64,000 nt of DNA, from NCBI RefSeq assembly GCF_042477335.2, contig NC_091247.1, forward strand, positions 13,431,001-13,495,000, read 5' to 3'. Shown one piece after another: positions 56,946 through 64,000 of the stretch. This stretch comes from Ovis canadensis (taxonomy: Eukaryota; Chordata; Mammalia; Artiodactyla; Bovidae). Position 1 is the stretch's first letter. Each line of letters opens with the position of its first letter. The position numbers and the translations under genes are program-made. Under the pieces are notes generated by a model. The model searched no databases, was not told the DNA's origin, and saw only the letters and a list, made by a program, of their open reading frames with translations.

Positions 56946-57659
56946 TTAGACTACACAATCTCTAAGAGTTTCTCTGGCTCAGAGCTCCACTGTGTGTGCT
57001 TTAAAGTTGAAGCAATGAGAAATCAAGAGGCACCTTCCAGGAGCACAGGCTCGAGCTATTCCTGCCTGGGCTCTGCCCCAACCGCATGCGGTGAATGAAA
57101 TGGAATGCTGCTCTTAAGACTGCGACTTGAGATCTGCCGCAACTCTTCCTTCCATCTGTTGAAACTCCTGAATGACCATCCAGGCATGCTTTCATTTTAT
57201 AAATATTTATCAAGGGATTTTTATGTCCCAGGCATGGCGCCAGAGTGGGTGGTGTAACGAAGAACCAGACACAATCCTCATTCTTGTGCAGCTTAAGTAG
57301 GGAAGACAGCCTTGTAAGTACTGAGATTCAGTTCTGTGCTATGTGTGTGCTGTGTGTGCCAAGCACACCTCGGTGAGGTGCCCGTCCAGGAAGAAGGGCA
57401 GGCCGAGCTTCAGAAAGGATGGGGTATCCATTCTGAGCGACCACCAGCCACCAGGGCTAACAAACAAGGCACGGGGAACATTTCAAACAGATGGAACAGT
57501 AAGTCCCCAAGGCAAGAAGAAGCAAGAAATGCTGGCATGAAAGAGAATAGAGAGGGAGGCAAGAGATGAGATGCAGAACCCAGCAAGAGACACATCATAG
57601 GATGCACTGTAAGCTCAGGAAGGAGTTGGCCTTTAGTCTGTGGGTAACAGGGAGGCTGG
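56946..57659 (+). other. Intergenic DNA, probable L2-type scrap, no gene seen
   Basis: 57190-57310 has the ATAAATATTTATCAAGGGAT, CCCAGGCATGGCGCCAGAGT pattern common in ancient L2/MIR-age repeats. The rest is unrecognised. Confidence 0.45.
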
Positions 57660-57885
57660 GGGCTTCCCAGTTAGCGCCAGTGATAAAGAACCTGCCTGTC
57701 AATGCCAGTTCAGGAGACATAAGAGATGCCGGTTCGATCCCTGAGTCAGGAAGATCCCCTGAAGAAGGAAATGGCAACCCACTCCACTATTCTTCCCTGA
57801 AGAATCCTATGGACAGAGGAGTCTGGTGGGCTACAGTTCATAGGGTCACAAAGAGTTGGACACGACTGAAGCAATTTAGCAACAA
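57660..57885 (+). mobile_element. Bov-tA SINE, + strand
   Basis: GGGCTTCCCAGTTAGCGCCA head, GGTTCGATCCCTGAGTCAGG box B, body to CACGACTGAAGCAATTTAGC. Confidence 0.88.
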
Positions 57886-57907
57886 GGAGTCTTCTGCAGT
57901 AGAAAAG

Positions 57908-58593
57908 TGACTATTATGAGTTGAATTGTGCCCCCCCCCAAAAAAAGATATATTGGAGCTCTAATCCCAAGAACCTCAGATTGTGACCTTATTCATAAAC
58001 AGGATCTTTAAGATTCTGAAATTATTTTTTTAATATTTATTTATTTATGGCTGCATCTGGTCTTAGTTGCAGCTCATGGGATCTTTGTGGCAGCGAACGG
58101 GCTTTTCTCTAGTGGTGGCTTGGGGGCTTGAGAGCACATGGGCTCTGTAGTTGGTGGCATGTGGGATCTTGTTTCCCCGATCAGGGATCAAACTTGCATC
58201 CCCTACCTTGGAAGGCAGATTCTTAACCACTGGACCACCAGGGAAGTCCTCTGGAGGTAGGGCCTTTTCAGAGATAATCAAGTTAAAGTGAGGTTATCAG
58301 GGTGGATCCTAATCCAACATGACTGGCATCCTCATTAAAAGGGGAAATTTGGACACAGAAACATACATGCAAAATGGAAGAGGATGAGAAGAGACACAGG
58401 GAGAAGACCCCATCTGTAAGTCAAGTGCAGAGGCATGGAATAGACACTTCCTCACAGCCCTCAGAAGGAACCAACCATGCTGACCCTTTGTGGACTTTCA
58501 GTCCCGACAACTGTGAGACAGTACATTTCCATTGTTTACGCCTCTCAATGCATGGTACTTTGTTTGAACAGCCCCAGAAAACTAATACAGCGA
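57908..58593 (+). mobile_element. ERVL-MaLR LTR fossil (MLT1/MST-like), split by a SINE
   Basis: An ancient mammalian LTR: GAGTTGAATTGTGCCCCCCC near the start, AATCAAGTTAAAGTGAGGTT in the middle, and AAACTAATACAG at the end near 58590. A CHR-2-like SINE interrupts it (58031-58250). Pan-mammalian age, well before the ruminant SINEs. No internal viral genes. Confidence 0.75.
58031..58250 (-). mobile_element. CHR-2-like tRNA-Glu SINE, - strand
   Basis: TTATTTATTTATGGCTGCAT tail end at the left, GATCAGGGATCAAACTTGCA box B and ACCACCAGGGAAGTCC head at the right. Confidence 0.85.
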
Positions 58594-59372
58594 GTTATTC
58601 AAATTTGCACTTTAGAAAAACTGACCTGCCTACAGTGCAGGAAATTGAAAGACAAGTATGGCCGCCAGGAGGCTATTTTGGAAGCTGGAGATGATGAAGG
58701 TCTCCACTTGAGCAGTGCTGGCAGAGACCAAGAGAGGTGGGCAGGCAACATTGCTAGGATGTGATCATCAGTGGGATGTGGGAAATGAGAGAAAATGCAG
58801 AATCAAGAGCAGTGTCTGGGCTGGGTTTGTAGCTCAGGTAAACACGTTGCCAGAGCCAAGTCTAGTCAACCAGCCCATCAGGAATCACAGACACAAGTTC
58901 TACACAGACAAGCAACTTGAGGACACAAGGCATCATCACCTCCTTCATCGTAACGCCCAACTCTGACTTTTATCTTGTGGTGCCCCAGCCTCAATGCCAG
59001 GTGTGGTTTCATTTCCTCCACAAACACTGTGCTAAACTCTGGGGACAGAATAGTGAGGGAAAGGAAAGTGGGTTCCTGTGTTTGGTCAAGACAAACACCA
59101 CTCACAGAAATAAATGAAGAATTACAGACTGTGACATGTGCCACAAAGGAAGGGAAAGGAGTTCCATGAGAGCATAAAACAGGGTGACTTGACCCAGAAA
59201 AAGTATCAGCTGGGTTGATACCCAAAGGACAATAGAGAGGAAAAGCGTGCAGGGCGAGGGGCAAGGACCATCCAGATAGGAATGTGTTTGAAGACCAGGA
59301 GGAAGTCCCTGGGGAAACAGGAATGTGATGGGACTGGAGGGGAATAGGAGTTCAATTCATATTAAATGAAGA
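58594..59372 (+). other. Intergenic DNA, no gene seen
   Basis: Short open frames on both strands overlap one another and match no family I know. About 58980-59080 resembles an ancient L2/MIR-age scrap. Confidence 0.5.
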
Positions 59373-60712
59373 GGGGCTTGAGTAGTGTCCCCCCTACCAC
59401 CAAATTTATATTCACCAAAAACTCCAGAAAGTGACCTAATTTTTTTATTTTCAGTGCCTTAAATTTATTCATAAAAATATCCTTAAAATGTATGCTGTTT
59501 CCTTTTTAACAAAGTATAATAGCAGGATATTTGACATTTACAATTCAAAATCAAATTAGCAGAATATTAAATATTTACAAAATTATATCTTTTAAAATAT
59601 GTGTAAAGTAACAGGCAATTGTGTAGAACTGACATAAAAGGATGGTTCAAAAATGGGAGTATTTTCCTTCATTCCTAAAAAGGAATTATGTCAATTATGT
59701 CTCTAGCAGAAACTGAAGATTCTTAAGTACACTGTTTTCAGATAGGATTTGGTATGGAAACAGAATGAGACCTAACTTGACAGTAGGGTCTTTGTACATA
59801 TAATCAAGTTAAGATGAGGTTACAGCGGAGTCAGGTGGGCCGTAGAGGCTGGTGTCTTTCTTAGAAGGAATTCTGGACACAGGCACAGAGAGGGAGAGGG
59901 CTGTATAAAGAAATGGAGCAAAAGATGGCCATGTGAAGACAGAGGCAGAGACCAAAGTGAGGCCTCTCCAAGTCAAGGAGTATCAAGGATTGCCCGTATC
60001 CACCAGAAGATGGGCAAGAGGCCTGGAGCAGACTCTCCCTAAGCATCTGCAGAAGGAACGAAGCCTGCCACAAGCTTGACTTTGTACTTCTAGCCTCCGG
60101 AACCATGAGAAAAGGCGTTCTGATGGTTTTAAGTCAGGCCTTATGCAACACTATTTGCATGATTCTGTGACCTGAGGAGATCTAAACCAGAAGGTCATGC
60201 CCTCTGATCCCAGCAATCTGAGGTGACTTCTCGGGCTCCTCAAGCCCAGTGCTGCACTCTTGACCCCCTATAATCAGATGCATGAAGAGTGAGAGCTTCC
60301 TGTCACATTGGCTGTGAGCCCAGAGAAGGAAGCATGTTTGCAGGAGGGACCTGGCATTTTCTGCGTAAAACTTGGGAAAGGGCCAGTACCAGGTGCCGGG
60401 CACCCTGGGTTTTCAGGAGGCCCGACTCTGTTCCAGGGTCTTGGCCAAGTCGCCACCTCTCCCTGAGACTTCGTGTCCCTCACTGGGCCCTGAATGAGCA
60501 CCAAGCAAGCTCCAAAGAGTCTCTGACCTTACTGTTGGATAATCACTGAAGCTGTGTTGGGGAGACCCAGGTAAGATACCAGGAGGGACTCCCTGGAGGC
60601 CCATTCTCCAAGGATTCTGGGCCAAGGGTGATGCCAGAGCTCCACTCTGGAGAGAGTTTTCCAACCACATCTCTCTGATATGATACCTCGTTACAGTAGC
60701 CCTAGGAAACAA
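59373..60712 (+). mobile_element. Second ERVL-MaLR LTR fossil, interrupted
   Basis: LTR-like pieces at 59373-59440 (GAGTAGTGTCCCCCCTACCA), 59765-60145 (AGGGTCTTTGTACATATAAT, GCCATGTGAAGACAGAGGCA, TTCTAGCCTCCGGAACCATG) and about 60690-60712 (TTACAGTAGCCCTAGGAAAC). Unrecognised DNA separates them at 59441-59764 and 60150-60690. Ancient and without internal genes. That the three pieces belong together is an inference from their order. Confidence 0.55.
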
Positions 60713-61200
60713 ACAGACTTCAACCTCAAAAGTTAGGTGATCACATTTATTGTTAAAAGATCACTGTGGCTGCATGGCAGAGAATGATTGGGGAGGGGCT
60801 GTCAAGAGAGGACAGGGGAACCAAATACATTGTTTAGGTGAGGCTGCAACAATCTGAATGGGAAATGATGGCTTTCAACAGAGTGCTGACCAGGGAGAAG
60901 AAGAGTTGCAAGATTCGAGAGAGACCTAGCAGGAGAAACCACGGAGATCCTTAAAGAAACAAAGCCCATGCTGATGAGTACTACACGGAATGGAATAAAA
61001 TAGGAAAATCACTGATTCCAGTAACATCCATCTACTCTGCTTCTTGACTCAGCCTGGTCTGTTCTCATAGCCAAACTCCCTTCCTGTGTCTGCATTCCAT
61101 CTAGCTCCACCTCACCTTCCCCTGATGCTACTTTCTTCTTTATCAGACATTTCCCAGTCATCCTGCTGACATATACCGTGTTTGTGGTTTTCACACCCAT
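60713..61200 (+). other. Intergenic DNA, no gene seen
   Basis: 60716-60950 has the look of an ancient interspersed repeat (GGCTGCATGGCAGAGAATGA, later GACCAGGGAGAAG), but I cannot name it. Confidence 0.45.
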
Positions 61201-61204
61201 GTTC

Positions 61205-61335
61205 CTCCTTTTTCTCTTGAAAGCAGTTTTATCTTAATGATTAGGAAAGTGAAACTCAGAGTGATGAAGGGAGTTTGCCAGACACATTGTGAGTAGACGG
61301 TGGAGCCCAGATCTGAACCCACGTCTCCTGGCTCT
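61205..61335 (-). mobile_element. MIR SINE, - strand
   Basis: GAAAGTGAAACTCAGAGTGA, GGTGGAGCCCAGATCTGAAC, CCACGTCTCCTGGCTCTGTC: reverse MIR. Confidence 0.8.
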
Positions 61336-61594
61336 GTCTCCTGAATGTTTCCCTCCGCCCTGGCACAGCTGCACAGAACCACAGCTCCCAGTCCACACAA
61401 GGCTTGGGAGAGGTCCTGTCTCTAGCAGTTACAGTAAGAGACTACACGCAACACTGATTTTGCAAGCCTGTCGTCACTGGAATAGAGATGCTAACGGTGG
61501 AAAATTCCACAGTGGAAAACAACTCCCCTGCACGTTTGCTTCTAGCATAAACTTCTGAAGCTTTATGAAAGCATTTTGTGCTTAAGACTATCCT

Positions 61595-61765
61595 GTTTGG
61601 GATCTAGGCTCTGGCCCTTCTAGGTTGTGTGATCTTGAGGAAAGCTCTCAACATCTAACCTCAATGTTCTCGTCTATTGAAAGGGACTGTTGCTGAGAAC
61701 CAGGTTAGAGAGTTGTTGTCTGTGATATACATAAAGCATTTAGCTCACTGCCTAATACACAGTAA
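61595..61765 (+). mobile_element. MIR SINE, + strand
   Basis: GATCTAGGCTCTGGCCCTTC, GGTTGTGTGATCTTGAGGAA, CCTCAATGTTCTCGTCTATT: forward MIR. Confidence 0.75.
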
Positions 61766-61780
61766 AGCTTAATAGGTCTT

Positions 61781-61993
61781 GAAAGTGAAAGTGAAGTTGC
61801 TCAGTCGTATCCGACTCTTCGTGACCCCATGGACTGTAGCCTATCAGGCTCCTCCGTCCATGGGATTCTCCAGGCAAGAGTGCTGGAGTGGATTGCCATT
61901 TCCTTCTCCAGGGATCTTCCCAACCCAGGAATTGAACCCGGGTCTCCTGCATTGTGGGCAGACGCTTTACCGTCTAAGCCACCAGGGAAGCTT
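61781..61993 (-). mobile_element. Bov-tA SINE, - strand, full length
   Basis: GAAGTTGCTCAGTCGTATCC to CCACCAGGGAAGCTT. TTAGGTCTT-like words flank both sides (about 61771 and 61992: AATAGGTCTTGA and CTTAGGTCTTAA), a probable target duplication. Confidence 0.92.
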
Positions 61994-62259
61994 AGGTCTT
62001 AAGCATGACTATTGTTTCTCTTAATTGTGCATTCATTTTCAAGTCATACAAAACACAAATAAATGTTTCTCCCACCAAGTCTCATAAACTTGGGTGAAGC
62101 ACGGTCAAACAGTGAAAAATATGAAAGCTATGAGGTTCTGCAGAGAAGTACAGAATAACTGTTTTCAAGAGCATCCAGGGACACCTGACAAAGGAGAGGA
62201 TTTGGGCAGGAAGTAAAGGAAGACGTGAAGACAATGGTGGAGCAGAAGAGGAAGCCGAG

Positions 62260-62370
62260 AAGGGAGGTATTTACTATCCCAGATTACAGAGGACACCAGG
62301 AAACAGAGATGTTAGGTAATCAGCCCAAAGCCACACAGCCAGAAAGTGAAGGAGCCGATTTCAAAATACA
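62260..62370 (-). mobile_element. MIR SINE fragment, - strand
   Basis: TACTATCCCAGATTACAGAG then AATCAGCCCAAAGCCACACA: reverse MIR core. Confidence 0.7.
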
Positions 62371-62633
62371 CGCTCTTCTCAAAGACACCACATGATGCTC
62401 GCTGCTTTTCAGTAAGTCTATCACCATACCTGTAGAATTTTGTGGCAGTTATTTGTGTAAAATTTTGTCTTTCTTGCCAGACTATAACCACCTTAAGAAT
62501 AGGAACTGAGAATCACTCATCTTTTTAATCTCAGTGTCGGGTTCCTAGTGAGTGTTTAAAACAGTGATACTGAATAATTGTGAGACCATAAATCCTCAAT
62601 GATTATGAGTGTTCTAATGCATAGGTTCAAATA

Positions 62634-62712
62634 TTAGGCTGACCAAAAAGTTCATTCGGGTTTTTCCATACCATCTTATGGAAAACCCCAAATGAAATTT
62701 TGGCCAACTCTA
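62634..62712. mobile_element. Mariner-derived palindromic MITE (about 80 bp)
   Basis: Near-perfect inverted repeat: GACCAAAAAGTTCATTCGGG, then TTTTTCCATA, a short turn, TATGGAAAACCCCAAATGAA, then ATTTTGGCCAACTC. TA dinucleotides flank it (TA before TTAGGCTG; TATA after AACTC). This is the short mariner MITE family common in ruminants. It could fold into a hairpin if transcribed. Confidence 0.82.
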
Positions 62713-62827
62713 TAATACAGCTTTTTTTTTTTTCCTCAAACCAGGTTTAAATTAAAATACTGGCTCTGAAAGGGTGACTATTGACACTGTGTGCCTATGG
62801 CAGCAGTTATCTTATTTACCTGATTCA

Positions 62828-62868
62828 CTGTTTTGTTTTTTGTTTATTTGTTTTGTTTTGTTTGCAAG
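62828..62868. repeat. GTTTT-rich low-complexity tract
   Basis: TGTTTTGTTTTTTGTTTATT followed by TGTTTTGTTTTGTTTG. Simple sequence only. Confidence 0.85.
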
Positions 62869-63166
62869 GATGGTAGAGAGATGAACTTCAGCAAATCTAA
62901 TAAATATGTGTAGGGAAATAAGAATTGTGCATTGCTGAAGTCTATCTGGGATTCTTTCTGAAAGGAAATTCACTCTCTGATGTCCTTGCACTTAACACAG
63001 TTTCAATTTTATTGTTCAACTTACTTTTGTGGATTGTGGAAAGGATGACAAAATCATGGACTTTTTATAGGAATCCTAGGAAAGAGAGGAATGAGTTGAA
63101 ATTTGTCGAATTAAAATATATTTTTTTACTATATATTTGAATATATGTATTGGCCTATGCAGGACC

Positions 63167-64000
63167 ATGGAGAGAGTTAACCAAACCAGCAGTGTCTCCG
63201 AGTTCATCCTCCTGGGACTCTCCTCCCGGCCCGAGGACCAGAAGCCACTCTTTGCCCTCTTCTTCATCATGTACGTAGTCACCATAGTGGGAAACGTGCG
63301 CATCATCCTGGCCATCCGCTCTGACACTCAGCTCCAGACACCCATGTATTTTTTCCTTAGCATTTTATCCTTTATTGATGTTTGCTACACAACCACCATA
63401 GTTCCCAAGATGCTGGTGAACTTTCTGTCAAAGCAGAAGTCCATCTCCTATGCTGAGTGTATGACCCAGATGTATTTCTTCTTGGCTTTTGCCAACACAG
63501 AGAGTTACCTCCTGGAAGCCATGGCCATTGACCGCTATGTGGCCATCTGTGACCCCTTCCACTATGTCACCACCATGAGCCGCCACCCCTGTGTCCTGCT
63601 GGTGACCTTCTCCTGCTCCATCTCTCACCTCTATTCCCTCTTACTTGTTCTCCTGATAAATCGTCTTCTCTTTTGTAACTCCAATATCATCCACCACTTC
63701 CTCTGTGACATCAACCCTCTACTGAAACTGTCCTGCTCCTCCACATTTGTCAATGAAATTGTAATTAACACTGAAGGACTGGCAACCCTGGTGAGCCCTT
63801 TCATATGAGTAATCATCTCTTACCTACGAATCCTCACTGTTGTTCTTAAGATCCCTTCAGCTGCTGGGAAACATAAAGCTTTCTCTACCTGTGGTTCCCA
63901 TGTCACCATGGTGACCCTCTTTAATGGAAGCATTATTTATGTTTATTTCTGACCCCTGTCTACCTACACCATCAAGGACCGAGTGGCAACAGTCATCTAC
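63167..64000 (+). pseudogene. Olfactory receptor OR1L3/OR1L1-like pseudogene, partial (cut by window end)
   Basis: Odorant receptor frame starting at ATG 63167 (GACCATGG, a strong Kozak context, four bases after an acceptor-like AG at 63161-63162). Seen: NQT at 5-7, GN in TM1, PMYFFLS, Cys in AECMTQ, DRYVAIC, then TGA at 63806-63808 (codon 214, in TM5, where a Cys is usual) and a second in-frame TGA at 63950-63952 (in the YF-PLS stretch between TM6 and TM7). No frameshift is visible; KAFSTC and the TM7 approach remain in frame up to 64000. TM1 has an unusual GNVRIIL with a charged residue. The first 30 residues resemble the OR1L8 copies, while the rest is closer to human OR1L3/OR1L1 from memory. 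It is not part of the three-copy duplicon. Confidence 0.9.

Noticed and set aside
55373-61200. Several open frames of 60-134 codons as novel genes
   Set aside because: Short, overlapping on both strands, without recognisable domains or matching structure between frames; several run through SINEs (for example 56694-57098 and 57566-57910).
62925-63140. 71-codon open frame just before the last OR as an upstream exon
   Set aside because: No conserved splice site, no similarity to the other duplicons, and no known domain.
1-64000. A previously undescribed multi-gene system such as defence, biosynthesis or toxin-antitoxin
   Set aside because: The window is vertebrate intergenic and OR-cluster DNA. 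Every coding frame I can support is an OR or a retroelement, and nothing else reaches the standard of evidence.

Overview
This is a stretch of ruminant nuclear DNA, almost certainly from a bovid (cattle, buffalo, sheep or goat). The evidence is the repeat content: BovB LINEs, their short ART2A-like 3' derivatives, tRNA-Glu-headed Bov-tA SINEs, dimeric Bov-A2 SINEs, ruminant-type L1 3' ends and a bovine-type class II LTR family. Dense interspersed repeats, intact single-exon olfactory receptor (OR) coding regions and the lack of any other recognisable gene mark it as part of a mammalian OR cluster. The receptors belong to the OR1L subfamily. From memory of human sequences, three copies match OR1L8 and one matches OR1L3/OR1L1, which would place the window in the region matching human 9q33. 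That placement is inference.

Layout. 1-7115: an L1 that has taken three insertions (a younger L1, a BovB-derived piece and a solo LTR) and abuts a BovB 3' end. 7116-9700: SINE, BovB and L1 debris around intergenic DNA that reappears at 41.8-42.6 kb, so it is the tail of a duplicon whose body lies to the left. 9700-16350: duplicon 1 with an intact OR1L8-like gene (13969-14913). 16351-17575: BovB. 17590-26630: duplicon 2 with a second intact OR1L8-like gene (22884-23828). 26630-28215: nested L1/BovB. 28216-42560: duplicon 3, swollen by BovB, L1 and SINE insertions, with an OR1L8-like pseudogene (36529-37476) broken by one in-frame TGA. 42730-50000: SINEs, two more solo LTRs of the same family and an old L1 built from its 5' UTR and a piece of ORF2. 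50000-62900: mostly unrecognised intergenic DNA with scattered SINEs, BovB ends, a hAT-like MITE, MIRs, two MaLR LTR fossils and a mariner MITE. 63167-64000: an OR1L3-like pseudogene with two in-frame stops, cut by the window edge.

The OR genes do not form an operon. Each is an independent unit on the + strand. All three OR1L8 duplicons share a 5' splice-donor-like site 1.1-2.9 kb upstream and an acceptor-like AG exactly 10 bases before the ATG. This suggests the usual OR structure: non-coding 5' exon(s), an intron, then a single coding exon. I found no bacterial-type system, CRISPR array, rRNA or functional tRNA gene. The main points of interest are the local triplication of an OR1L8 duplicon, a probable gene-conversion tract between two copies, one CpG codon with three different fates, and several nested or transducing retroelement insertions. 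All repeat family names are from memory, without a database search; repeat boundaries are good to roughly 5-30 bases unless a target-site duplication is given.
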